64,000 nucleotides of DNA, taken from contig NC_059505.1 in assembly GCF_914767665.1 (NCBI RefSeq), positions 39,925,506 through 39,989,505 on the forward strand, read 5' to 3'. A program made the translations under genes and the position numbers. This DNA is from Harmonia axyridis (taxonomy: Eukaryota > Arthropoda > Insecta > Coleoptera > Coccinellidae). Below, one piece after another: positions 44,736 to 56,502 of the stretch. How positions within the stretch are numbered: position 1 is the stretch's first letter; every line of letters begins with the position of its first letter. Under the pieces are notes generated by a model. That model was not told the origin of the DNA, did no database searches, and saw only the letters and a list, made by a program, of their open reading frames with translations.

Positions 44736-45282
44736 ATTTTTCGGCAGATAAAGCTTTTTTTGGAAAATTCTTGTTCTTTTTAGATTCTGCAAATACGTAG
44801 TATTATGAGACTGTTTGCGGTTTGGAACAAAAATGTACAGGGTGTTCAGCAGAAGATCATGAACTCGTACAACTCAAATTCATCAGAACTCAAGATTTTC
44901 AAATTAGAATCAATAAGAACCTTATTTTTTTATTATTTCAGTTTTTCTAAGTACAAAAATAGTGGGGGTTATTTAAGCAAACCCTATACCTAAAATGAAT
45001 ACTTTAAGAGTTATCGAGCAAGAAATTTAAATGAGGAAAAACCGCAATTCCTCACTGTGTGAAGTAGTATGTGACTTTCGGAAAATACAGAAAAAAAAAA
45101 TTCGATGTTTGGATAACCAAATTTCACATTCCAAGAAAATTGTGGTTTTTCCTCATTTAAAGTTCTTCCTCGATAACTCTTGAAGTATTCATTTTAGGTA
45201 TAGGATTTGCTTAAGTAACCTATCAAAAGGTCTGCTTTTTCACAATTTGAACCCAGAATAGAGGTAAAAATCAAAAATGTTG
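44736..45282. repeat. Dispersed repeat R, copy 2
   Basis: Matches 37496-38045 in the same orientation over about 540 bases, including the palindromic core 44979-45212. Confidence 0.65.
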
Positions 45283-45297
45283 AAGGGAGCTAAGATT

Positions 45298-46023
45298 TTA
45301 CAATAATTTAAAAAGACACTGTATTATATCTACATGCAAAGGATGCTCCTGACTTCTCTCCGTGAGAATTTCCAATAATACTTTCTTCATATTAAATAAC
45401 ACAAATGTAGAATGTATCATTGAAGAAATTGCGACGTTGTCACTTGGTAGAAAAAGTCGGAAAATACTAGAATTTCCCGAACCTAAATAGTACATTGTGT
45501 ATCTAATGCTGAAAGCGATACTTTCTGACAAACCAAGATCACTTGCCACTTCACAGAAAATATGCCATTTAGAAAGATTGAATTTTGTATTCATATAAAG
45601 AGGAGGAGCATTTTGCACAAAATTTCTAGGCGTGTTCTCAAAGTACCCAAAATCGATGGAGAGAAAACACAACATTTTCTGGAGATTTCCATGATTGCTT
45701 CAGATACTGTGTGCAGCGAGGTTGTTCTCCTTGATACTGCCGTCTTCCATTTCTCTGTGTTTCTAGAGCTTTCGAGCTCGCTTACGGAACTGGTTTGAAT
45801 CTGCAGTTCTTCATCACGCCCAAGCCCAACCATGGAGCAGTTTTTGGCCGGTAGTGTTCTCGAGATTTCGAGAAAAACGGTGAATGTAGACGGAAGCAAA
45901 TTGTGGCCGCAAAAATACAAGAGTTGGACAGAATATGCACCGGTTGTCAAGATCGTTGGATTCATTATTTTGTTCACCTTTTGTGAATTTCTGAAAGATT
46001 TATGGTATGGTGGCATTCGATAA
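45298..46023. other. ORF-rich island of unknown nature
   Basis: Four overlapping ORFs in 0.7 kb: minus strand 125 codons (45675-45298) and 141 codons (46016-45591), plus strand 78 codons (45562-45798) and 63 codons (45832-46023). The last contains TEYAPVVKIVGFIILFTFCE, a possible membrane helix. The sequence is less AT-rich than its surroundings. I cannot say which strand, if any, was coding; it may be a decayed gene or transposon piece. Confidence 0.35.
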
Positions 46024-46473
46024 TTTTCGCTATCTTTCTGTCAATATTCGAGCATGTTCTAGTATCTGATTCATGCATTTATAAGGTCGTTTTATAAAAA
46101 AACAGCTAGGTTTATGATTTACTTTAATATCAAGCTATTTCGTATAAAATAATTTGAAAGTTTATTACATTTTCAAGAATTTAAAACCCCGAAAATGTTA
46201 AAGCCAGAAAGTTGAGGTGGAAAATATTGAAAAATCAGCATTAGTTGTTTTTTAATCCATGGTTGTATGTTTATTTTCGATAGAATTACTGAAATCATTC
46301 TGATGCATCCCTCTTTTGAACGTCAAAATCTCAAATTTAGAATGTTCAACTTATTTGAATATAAAACAAACTAAGTAGACCAATTCCAATCTCTCCCGGT
46401 TCTATGATCGGCAGCCAAAATAATTCCTATCAAACTGTGGTTAACCTATATTCTGAAAATTGGCCTAGATCAT

Positions 46474-47059
46474 AGGATAATAAACATAGATAGAGGGAGT
46501 ATAAGCAATTTTAACATGTCCCCAACATGGTTAGATTATGTTGTCGGATTGTGATATATTTTCAAATCCACAATTTTTCTATATCGTTATGAATATATAT
46601 TATATTGAATGAAATATATTTATTTGAGTAATTTCCGATTAAATATGCAAATTTGAATATTTAGAATCCGATAATTTTCCTAATTGTCGAATTTATAACA
46701 AGCAGAATATTTATTATTTTCTGTATCTACCTGCTGAAATCCTAGGTTTGGCAATTTTTGCTCTCCTAGTGTCATCGGTTGTTTCACGTCGTTTGGCGCG
46801 CTTGAAATTTGTTTTCTGAATTTCTGATATATTTAGGTATTTATTTCAATATATTTTGAGTTAGTATTAAACGTTGATTCGCTATGGGACATAAGAAGTG
46901 TGTTCTTTGTGGAGAAATTCGCGAATTGAGTGAGAAATATCGTAGCACTAATATGTTTTCATTTTCGCGCGCTTCATGTCAAATTTGATAGTTCATGTTG
47001 GGGACAAAATCTGCTTTTTGAGAAAGACATATGCTTCTTCTATCTATGTTTATTACTCT
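46474..47059. mobile_element. 580-bp TIR element, copy P2
   Basis: Starts AATAAACATAGATAGAGGGA and ends CTATGTTTATTACTCT; opposite orientation to P1. The right flank (GAGGGATCCATT, ATGCTTTCTGAAATGAGTGG) also resembles the left flank of P1, so the repeat unit may be longer than the TIR-bounded part. Confidence 0.75.
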
Positions 47060-47870
47060 GAGAGGGATCCATTATAAATTCCATGCTTTCTGAAATGAGT
47101 GGAAGGTATTGAATAACGAGAATTTCAACAATTTCAGTGTGCTGTTGAAGCTTATGTCGTTCCTTTTTTAGTATTGGCGTAGTTTTCCACTTGTCAAATG
47201 TCAAATGTTGACACCTTCGAAAGTAACAACTGCCCTGATAGCGGTCTACTCAAAATGAAACCTCTTATTGGAAAACTCTTCACAATTATGCCAGAAAAAT
47301 TGTGCTGCATTCGATAGGAGATAAATATTATAATTATTATGTGGAATTCAATATTCACACGAGTCAAAATCAAAATAAATAGAAAATTTCAACTGTCGAT
47401 AAACATTACACGCAAATTGTTCAAAAATGCAATTGGAATTAAATTTGTGATGATAACATTTTATTCATATTTTCGAAATCAATTGTGCTACCGAAACCAT
47501 AGCCGATTCCCTTGCATTAAAATCTCTGCTGTGGTCCACAAGTAGATAATAAAATTGCTCGCAAATTCGAATAACAAAGGAACCTTCGAAACAAGAGTTT
47601 AATTGTTTTAATTTAAATCAGTACCTCTCAAAATTGATCTAATAAGGAAAGGACAGTAGGTCAATTCAATAAACTGTTGTAATTGCTTCAATTCGTTGAA
47701 AGTACTTGCTTGTCATATCCTGATAACAACGTCTATAATATTGTGCTGTTTCGAATAGCAAATACACGATGTAGAATATCAATTTTGTACCGAATTCCTG
47801 GGTTTGTAGTTCTCCAGGAAAATTAACGAACAATTTCCGTTTGAATTCGATATCATTCGATTTGATTTCA
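47060..47870. other. Stretch without recognised gene
   Basis: No motif or repeat relation besides the short P-family flank at its left edge. Confidence 0.3.
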
Positions 47871-47879
47871 TTTATTTAT

Positions 47880-48095
47880 TTGAGCTTCCGCCTTGACAAT
47901 AATTTCTTCATTAGAGCCAAATCTATTTTCCTGGTGCACCTTTAAACCATTGTTGTCAGAAGAGCAGAGTCAGATTAACACTAATCAAGCCATTGTTCTG
48001 CTTGCACAGTATTTTTTACCGTGAAAGAGCAGTGGTTTATCAATGCACGAAACTCGTTTTTATCCATTTTTCAAACAACAACAAATGTAGCGTCA
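47880..48095 (-). mobile_element. Heavily deleted mariner remnant
   Basis: Minus strand reads MDKNEFRALINHCSFTVKNT followed by VQAEQWLD, a mariner N-terminal HTH start, then after a break a piece resembling the NEEIIAKAEAY segment of the C-terminus. The catalytic domain is gone. It is more diverged than copies G and H. Confidence 0.55.
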
Positions 48096-48176
48096 ATTAA
48101 CTTTCAATATGTCAATCCAGACAAGTCTATGTTCTGGACTTTTGCCACGCACCTTTTGAAACTTGGTACAAACCAT

Positions 48177-48759
48177 AGAGTAATAAACATAGATAGAGGG
48201 ATTATACGCAATTTTTACATGTCCCCAACATGGTTAGATTACGTTGTCGGATTGTGATATATTTTCAAATCCACAATTTTACTATATCATTATGAATGTA
48301 TATTATATTGAATGAAATATATTTCTCTGAGTGATTCTCGATTGAATTTGCAAATTTGAATATTTGGAATCCGATATTTTTCCTAATTGTCGAATTTATA
48401 ATGAGCAGAATATTTATTATTTTCTGTATCTAGCTGCTGAAATCCAAGGTTTTGCAACTTTTCCTCTCCTAGTGTCATCGGTTGTTTCACGTCGTTTGGC
48501 GCGCTTGAAGTTTATTTCCTAAATTTCTGATATATTTAGGTATTTATTTCAATATATTTTGAGTTGATATGAAACTTTGATTCACTATTGGATATAAGAG
48601 TGCGTTCTTTGTGGAGAAACTCGCGAATTGAGTGAAATATCATATCACTGATATGTTTTCATTTCCGCGCGCTTCATGTCAAATTCGATAGTTCATGTTG
48701 GGGACAGAATTTGCTTACGGAAAATGACATATGCCCCCTCTATCTAAGTTTATCACTCT
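48177..48759. mobile_element. 580-bp TIR element, copy P3
   Basis: Starts AGAGTAATAAACATAGATAG, ends CTATCTAAGTTTATCACTCT; same orientation as P2. Confidence 0.75.
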
Positions 48760-49224
48760 GAGGTACAAACGATAAAAAATTAGTAGGTATGGGTGACGTT
48801 CTACATGATTAGGTTTTGCTATTGCAATTTCATTTATGAATATTTTGAAAGATTTGTGTTCGATATTCGTTTCGGCGTAAAAAACATATTTGAAGTGATA
48901 GCTGAATATCAGTAAGTAGTCGATGTTCTGAAGGAATTTTAATAATAATTTTAATGATGATAAAACTTACGTTTTCTATTTATATGTTTTATAGCCATAC
49001 GATAAATAAATAAATAAACGTCTGATTTCTGCACATTAACAGTGTGAATTCTTGCAGTTTGTTATTATTCTTGATTCCTTCATAACATCCGTAGGTATGT
49101 TACAGAATGGCGATAAAAACATTGAATATAAATTTAATGACTAGATAGAAGCAATTGATAAACGATCTTTTTAATACTTGAATGAACCTATACACTACAG
49201 GGATATCGAAAACCGTTAGAGATA
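48760..49224. other. Stretch without recognised feature
   Basis: AT-rich spacer; no ORF or element end noted before the CAGGGTGG at 49228. Confidence 0.3.
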
Positions 49225-49225
49225 C

Positions 49226-49705
49226 AGGGTGGCTTAAATTACAAAAAAGGTGCGTTATTTAGAGATTAGTGTGTTGGTGTTAACAGATCCAAAATATCTC
49301 CAATGATTTCCGTACCACTCATTTGTTTCTGCAGATAACTTCTCGAAATTCGGTTTGTAGTCATTATCTAATATAGAGATTCTAGGGTTGTCGTCAGATT
49401 TTTTCTGTTTTCCATTGTTTCAGAGACGCGATAGTCAATTTTTTTTTTTATGGACGCCATATTGGTTTTGCTTATAAGGTGATAAAGAAAAAAAAGTACG
49501 AATTCAACAAAGTATCACACTCTATAAAAATATCGAGTCTAGGTACGTAAATTTGAAGAGTTGTTACGTGACATCACCACTTGACCATCGCGTCTCTGAA
49601 ACAATGGAAAACAGAAAAAATTTGAAGACACCATTAGTATCTTTATAATGAATAATGACTACAAACCGAATTTCGTGAATTTATCTCCAGAAACAAATTA
49701 GTTAT
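49226..49705. mobile_element. Foldback element truncated at its right side
   Basis: TA-CAGGGTGGCTTAAATTAC at the left. Arms 49310-49442 and 49575-49700 pair (CGCGATAGTCAA near 49428 facing TTGACCATCGCG near 49572, and CAAACCGAATTTCG facing its complement). The right terminus is missing where mariner copy D begins. Confidence 0.6.
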
Positions 49706-49711
49706 ACAGAA

Positions 49712-50374
49712 TTTCGAGTGAAGCTAATCCTCAACTGTATGTCGAAACACCGTTACATCCAGAAAAACTGACTGTTTGGTGCGCTTTATGGGCTGGTGGA
49801 ATCATTGGTCCGTACTTCTTCAAAAACGATGATGGCCAGAACGTTACAGTCAATGGTGATCGGTATAGAGCCATGATTACTAACTTTTTCATTCCTGAAT
49901 TGAACAACCATGATGTCCAGGAGCTGTGGTTCCAACAAGACGGCGCAACATGTTACACAGCTCGTGCCACAATCGATTTATTTAAAGACACGTTTGGTGA
50001 CCGCCTAATTTCACGTTTTGGACCTGTGAATTGACCTCCAAGATCTTGTGATTTAACACCGCTATACTACTTTCTGTGGGGCTATGTAAAGTCATTGGTC
50101 TATGCGGATAAGCCACAAACCCTTGACCATTTGGAAGACAACATTCGCCGTGTTATTGCCGATATACGGCCACAAATGTTGGAAAAAGTCATCGAAAATT
50201 GGACGTCCAGATTGGACTACATCCTAGCCAGCCATGGCGGTCATTTGCCAGAAATCATATTTAAAATGTAATGCCACAAGATTATCTTGCGGATAAATAA
50301 AATTCATATCAATCGAATAATCCATCGTTGTTTTATTGCAAGTCAAAGTTCTATAGCTTTAAAAAAAACACAAT
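49712..50374 (+). mobile_element. DD41D mariner-like element, 5'-truncated (copy D)
   Basis: Begins inside the catalytic region (SEANPQ) and runs to a decayed right terminal repeat. The W of NWPPRS is a stop and the third catalytic aspartate is tyrosine (PLYYFLWG), so it could not act even if complete. Confidence 0.8.
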
Positions 50375-50765
50375 TTATAAACACAAAATTCAAAAAGGTA
50401 CGATTCTTCTGCATTCTACTGAATGAAACAATCGTCAGTTTCGATGCTCGAATCGAATAAATTATAATTTATTCAAAATAGAACATGAACTAAAGCGGCA
50501 TCCGGACGAAACGACTTGAATGCCGATGTCCAAAAATAAACAAGCCTTTAATTTCGAACAATCTTGTTTACATTATAATAAGGACGGAAAGGCACCTATT
50601 CGACGTCCAATCATCTGTGTCCCTTTCACGCTGCTGCTCACCGAAGGTTACGTAAGTCTCAACGATCAGGAAAATTCGCGAACCGTTCTCGATCTTTCTG
50701 GTCCCGCCAGTGGTGGCGCAAGACTACGGCGGAGTTTGATACCGACGACGACGAGGCTTTGCAAA

Positions 50766-50884
50766 TTATACGCTCTATTAGTGTGACGTCACGCACCGCC
50801 ATTTTTGGTTCTCCTGTCAGTGTTCGGGATCCAAACAAAAATAATTGTCATTCAAATTAATACGGTGTCGTTGAAGGACTTGAC
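50766..50884. mobile_element. Arm fragment of the 17211-17638 foldback family
   Basis: CTCTATTAGTGTGACGTCAC, CGCCATTTTTGGTTCTCCTG and GTGTCGTTGAAGGA match the left arm of the other copy. It stops where the next foldback begins. Confidence 0.65.
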
Positions 50885-51790
50885 TCATCCGTAAAGTATG
50901 GAACAAATTCATTTTTAGCTAAACAGACCATTTTAAGAAATAATCCTGAAACACGTCGATTTTTTATTTCAATTTACCGTATTTTAAAATAATAATTTAA
51001 TATATAGGGTGAATTACTTTCGAGTAATGACTTCACCGTCATTTTTTTAAGTAGAACACCCCCATTTCGTCTCAATTTTCCGATTACTCTAGCTGAGCTG
51101 ATTCCAAAAATTTATCACATGTTGATTCCAATTGGTACCGGGTGGACAAAAATACAATAGTTTTGTGTGTGCTCATAAAGTAACGCGTAACATTCTTTAT
51201 TAGTTAAATTAACAATATTCTCAAAAATACTCATTGTCTAGCGGCAATTGATTTGAATGTAACACCCTGTAGTTTGTTACATTTTTAGATTAATAAAAAT
51301 GAGCTGTTTCCAAACATGTTTGGTACTTGTGGTCTAGCAGACAGAACATGAAAGAAATTATTTCTTATCAATTTAAAAAAACATAATCGTCTAGTTTTTT
51401 GTGAAATGTCATTATTTGTTTATTTCCGCTAGACAATAAGTATTTTTGATAATATTGTTAATTCAACTAAAAAGAATGCTACGCGTTACTTTATAAGCAC
51501 ACACAAAACTATTGTATTTTTGTCCACCTTGTACTAATTGGAATCAACATGTGATACATTTTTGGAATCAGCTCAGCTAAAGTAATCGGAAAATTGAGAC
51601 AAAAAGGGGGTGTTCCATAAAGAAAAATTGACGGTGAAGTCATTACTCGAAAATAATTCACCCTATATATTAGATTATCATTTTAAAATACGGTAAATTA
51701 AAATCAAAATTCGACGTGTTTCAGGATTATTTCTTAAACTGGTCTGTTTAGCTAAAAATGAATTTGTTGCATACTTTACGTACACACTGT
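50885..51790. mobile_element. Roughly 0.9-kb foldback element with 350-bp arms
   Basis: CCGTAAAGTATGGAACAAAT at 50898 faces its complement near 51767; pairing continues through GCACACACAAAACTATTGTA (51500) and its counterpart near 51150. The spacer is about 180 bases. TA-flanked CACCCTGTA ends within the arms suggest older nested insertions. Confidence 0.7.
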
Positions 51791-52819
51791 ATTCTTAGAC
51801 AAAATACTTTTGGTGAATAAAATGAGGGGTTTATTTATTGGGGCGTTGTATATTGGCTGAAAATATCGAGCATTAATTAAATTTATGAGAAATAATTGGC
51901 CTGATTATCGACCACTCGCATTGTGTGGCGTGATAACAAAAATATGTTTTTGCCATTATTCTAGCGCCGCCACTGGCGTCTCTTATGAATCAAGCGGTGC
52001 GCAGCCAAAAGTGGATCTGGCGGGCCAGTATTTCTAGAGAATTCGTGTAATAGAGTAATTAGGCAAGTATCGATACCTTATCTCGTTGTCCAGTTGTCGG
52101 CCACTCCGTGATATGGCATCAACATCAAGTTCAGAAAGTGGACGTCATTCAACAGCCAACTAATGATCCTGGTTGCCGTGCCAGGTTCTGAAACATAAAG
52201 CCAAAGTGCATTTTTCATTCGTTTTCAATACTATAATGATTTTTTTATAATTTGAGTTTTTCGTTTTTTTTTGCCTTGAAAATCCATGGAGCATGTTTTC
52301 GAGATGGGATAATTTATTTAGCAACTAAAGTGATTTTTGTTCCAACTTAATTCAAATAGCTCTATAGTAGAGATAAGCTCTAGACTTAAATTTCAGGGAG
52401 GGGATTAAATATTTATTTATTCGTAAAAGCGAGTTATATAACAGCGAGTTATATAAACCATATTTTTTTCCAAAATTTCACATGAATCCTTTACTCGATT
52501 CAGTCTTCCCAACACAAAAGTCATTGATTCCATTTTTGGATTAATTTTTTTGAGAGGGATCACCACCATGTGGCTTTCCGCGTATCAGTCAAACATTGAG
52601 TACCCATTCATTTCCCCTCTGGTGATCCTACGATGACCTAACTTTGTACAGAGTACTTTATCTTCTTTCTCTTTACGAAGTATGAAAGTGGAGGGCAGCA
52701 CTCTACGACGGTGAATTATTTTTTTCACGAAATTATAGTTTTACCTCTTTTTTAAGAAGTTTTGTGGCTGTTTTTTACGAATATTTCAAACATATATGGA
52801 GCCTTGTAGGTACATTGAA
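51791..52819. other. Stretch without recognised gene
   Basis: Contains a slightly GC-richer patch near 51960-52020 and otherwise AT-rich DNA. No exon or element ends could be supported. Confidence 0.3.
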
Positions 52820-53402
52820 CTCAATTAAATCACTATAAATCATTACAAATTAAAAAAATATAAAAAAATAAAGTTTCTTAATATCAAGAAACCTCCAGGC
52901 TTTGTTCGATTCCATAATTTTCCATCCAGGATCCAAGACACATGAGGCTTCTTATAGATTTGTCGGCCAACCTATTGCGGATTTTTCTAACTGTAAGAGC
53001 AGCTCTGGAAAATTGTCTTTCAACGGGAGCTGAGAATGCTGGCGTTGATAAAAAATTCTTGGCCAAGTTTGGAAATATATTTCTGTAACTACCAAAATCT
53101 ACCAATAGACTTCATAGAGACGTGAGAAAGCTACTAAAAAAGTCACACTGGCGAATGCTTCAGTCTCTCGGCGCTCGAGGAATCCCCTAATTTAGTCTGA
53201 GCGTGCAAGAGATTGCAGAAATGTATGCCGTGCAACGCGTGCATATCAAGCTCAAGAAATATCAAGTAGTTTGATATCAAGTCAAGCAATAAATATCTGA
53301 AATCAAGTCGAGCCAAGCTCAAGTATGTAATTTTTCACGAGTTTGATTTTCAAGTCAAGTAGTTGGTTAAAATGTCAAGCTACTTGGCTTGATGAATCCC
53401 TA
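52820..53402 (-). mobile_element. hAT transposon 3' fragment (copy II)
   Basis: Minus-strand frame 53105-52884 reads FLSTPAFSAPVERQFSRAAL and RNRLADKSIRSLMCLGSW, the hAT dimerisation domain. The right end is the same terminal repeat as copies I and III, with TCAAG/CTTGA subterminal motifs. An internal stop sits at the start of the domain. Confidence 0.7.
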
Positions 53403-54062
53403 ATTTTAATTCCGAAATGTCTAATAATCCACTGGTATAAAGCAGATAAATTGCTATATCCTTCCAGATAATATAATATATATTCCTGCATTACCAAGGC
53501 TATGAATTAACCACACTAAAAAAAACTTGCAAAGTCATACTAAAGCGCGCGTATAAAAATCAACAATTACGAAAATTGGAAGAACAAATTGATTATTTAT
53601 TTACTCATTGACCGTGCCTTCTTCAAGATCATGCTATCGATGTCAGTTCTTCAGTTTCAGATCATTATCCCTTCTTGCAACTGCATCTATTCATTGCATC
53701 CATGAAATTCGCTCAAGAAAGGTCGAGCCGATCATATTCTCCGATTGTCTTTATGCTAATCAGTTGGGAAATTTTAATTACTAGAAGTTAATGAAGTTGT
53801 GAGTCACGAACTGTTTGAAATAGACAATTTTTTTACAGGATTCTTCGTCTGGTTGAATTAATTCGACTAATGAGCCTTTGGGATCGAAGAGATGTGAGAT
53901 AATTTATAGGTTCCTTCCTTTTTTGATTGATTTGAAAAACGTGAAGAATGTTGAGTTAGGTTAGGTATTCTTTTGAGAAAGAGCAATACAAATTGTTAAT
54001 TTCAAACAATGAAGTTGTGTCGATGAATTTTAGTTTCAGCAGAGGAAATGTGAACAGGGCAT
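53403..54062. other. Spacer between two hAT fragments
   Basis: AT-rich, no ORF or repeat ends noticed. Confidence 0.3.
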
Positions 54063-54909
54063 CTGGGGATTCACGGCTTGGCTTGATTTTCAAGCTACTA
54101 GGCTTGAGCTTGACTTGATTCCAAGTAGAGTAGTAGTTTTTCAATCTCAAGTCAAGTATTTATTTATCAAGTACTTGAATCACGTCAAGCTAATTGATTT
54201 TTAGCAGTTTTATTGTGTAGTGTCACATCAATAATAAAATGATGAAATGAGAAGGAACCTTGCAAAAAAACACTTTTATTTATTAAACTAATTGTATAAA
54301 ATAACCGAAAATATCGACTTTTTTGAAATAGAAACAAATTAAATCACTATAAATCATAACAAAATGAAAAATAATATAAAAATTAAGTTCTTTAATATTG
54401 AGAAACCTCCAGGCTTTGTTTGATTTCATAATTTTCCATCCAGGATCTAAGACACTTGAGGCATCTTATAGATTTGTCGCCTAACTTATTGCGTATTTCT
54501 GTAACTGTAAGAGCAGCTCTGGAAAATTGTCTTTCAGCAGGAGCTGAAGATGCTGGCGTTGATAAAAAATCCTTGGCAATTTTGGTCAAGTTTGGAAAGA
54601 TATTTCTGAAATTACCAAAACCTACCAATGAATTTCATAGAAATGTGAGGAAACTACTGATAAAGTCTCACTGGCGAATGCTTCAGTCTCTCGGCGCTCG
54701 AGGAATCCCCTTATTTAGTCTAAGCGCACACGAGATTGCAGAAATATATGCCATGCAACGCGTGCATATCAAGTAGCATGATATCAAGTCAAGCAATAAA
54801 TATCTAAAATCAAGTCAACTCAAGCTCAAGTATGTAATTTTTCACGAGCTTGATTTTCAAGTCAATTATTCGGTTATAATGTCAAGCTACTTGGCTTGAT
54901 GAATCCCTA
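54063..54909 (-). mobile_element. hAT element, internally deleted, both ends present (copy III)
   Basis: The left end (GGGGATTCACGGCTTGGCTT) and the right end (complement TAGGGATTCATCAAGCCAAG) form imperfect terminal inverted repeats. Between them only the C-terminal dimerisation domain is left (54628-54392: FLSTPASSAPAERQFSRAAL, SIRCLKCLRSWMENYE). Both subterminal zones are dense in CAAGT/ACTTG motifs. No clear 8-bp target duplication. Confidence 0.75.
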
Positions 54910-55259
54910 ATTTCAACGTATAATAAAAGAAAATAGATACTAACCTCAGCAAAAACTCTGGCTCTCCGTTTAAGGTGTAGTGATTGGTTTCTTTATTTGT
55001 TTACAAAATAAGCTGACATATTTATATTGAAGGGTTTCTCTTCTTCATCCAAACAAAATCCTTCCATTCTTCCTTTTGACCAGAAGTTGACGATGCATAA
55101 ATATATTATAATTAAATCTGAAAACAAAAAAAGAAAGCATCAGAAAGGAGTAAGAAATGTTATAGTTTCCATTATTTACTACTTTGAATGATAACAATTG
55201 AAATCACTTCATAAATTGAAGGATAAGAAAAAATCATATCGAAATTTATAGGCCAAAGA

Positions 55260-55640
55260 ATATTAGGGGGTTTGTTTAGAAATATTACAAAATTTCAAAG
55301 TAATAAAAAATACTTCGTCAACTTCACCTTTCCGGATCAATTCAACACCACTAACTAATGATTTTTCAACATAACAAGTCAGACCACAGACATAACTCAA
55401 TAGGCAATCTATTAATACATAACCTACTAAAAATCCTCTTTCACAGAGTTCTTCATTTGCCATGTGGGTTTCTTGAAGAAGTATCACCACCGTGTCACTG
55501 TCTATGGCCAATGTTGACAAAAAATCACTCCTATCCTTAGAAATCCCTTCAATATTCAAGTAACTAAAACCAAATCTGCTCTGAAATCGGGTTACTTCAA
55601 CCAGGACCGATTCTTCAAGCGATAATTTTTCGAATCCTTA
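55260..55640 (-). mobile_element. LINE endonuclease-domain remnant
   Basis: Minus strand reads NIEGISKDRSDFLSTLAIDS, DTVVILLQETHMANEELCER and GLTCYVEKSLVSGVELIR, the N-terminal apurinic-type endonuclease of LINEs, with the catalytic-site glutamate in LQETH. The reverse transcriptase does not follow. Confidence 0.75.
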
Positions 55641-56502
55641 GGTGTATCAGGATCGCTTCAGGCCCCTTATATTGGGGTATCATCTCCCATAGATTCATAC
55701 GTTATAAAAATATGACAACTTCTTGCCATTAGTCAATATGGGATAGCTGAAGATGAACTACTGTCATCGATTGGCTCATTGAAAAATCAATAGTTTTTTT
55801 ATTATTCAAAAACGTATTGATTGACGGATCAAGTTTCAGAAGAATTTCCAAGGCAGACTTTATAATGAAATTATTTTTTATTGTAGCATTAATTATCACA
55901 GCTCGAAAATGGGGAAATATCTGTATTATTATTTAATAGCAAACATATATCGTCGATTTTTATCCACATTTGCAATAAGAGGCTATAAATCCTCAAGGTC
56001 TTACCAGAAATATCTAGTTGTGTCGTTAAAACAACATATGCAGGGGTTCAATTGGAGAATTATGCACAAACTGCAACATAATTATTTATAATATAAAATC
56101 CTGATGGTGGAATTATCCTATCGTAGACATATTTGCCTTAAGTTTCACAATGAGGTTATCTATGTCGTGGTCCTGATCAATGACATATGTCAAACAGAAC
56201 TGTCATCAGAAGCGTCATATGTCTAGATGAAGGTTTGCCATTTAATAATATGGATAGTTTATCTACTGCTAAACGTGTAAATATTGAGAAAACTTACTAC
56301 AAAAATAATGATTCTTGTAGTAAATATACTAACTGACAAAGAAACTGCAACACCCTGAAGGAGCTTTTTAACTTTGATTTATGAACAAATTAATCAAAAA
56401 AATTATGAACCCTCCGTTTTTTTCTACAAATTTCAATCATTTACTCCTTGCTATACTATGTATGTTTTACCAAAAAAAAATTTGAATTCAAACGGTCAAA
56501 CG
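55641..56502. other. Stretch without recognised gene
   Basis: AT-rich spacer between the LINE remnant and mariner copy E, with only short ORFs. Confidence 0.3.
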
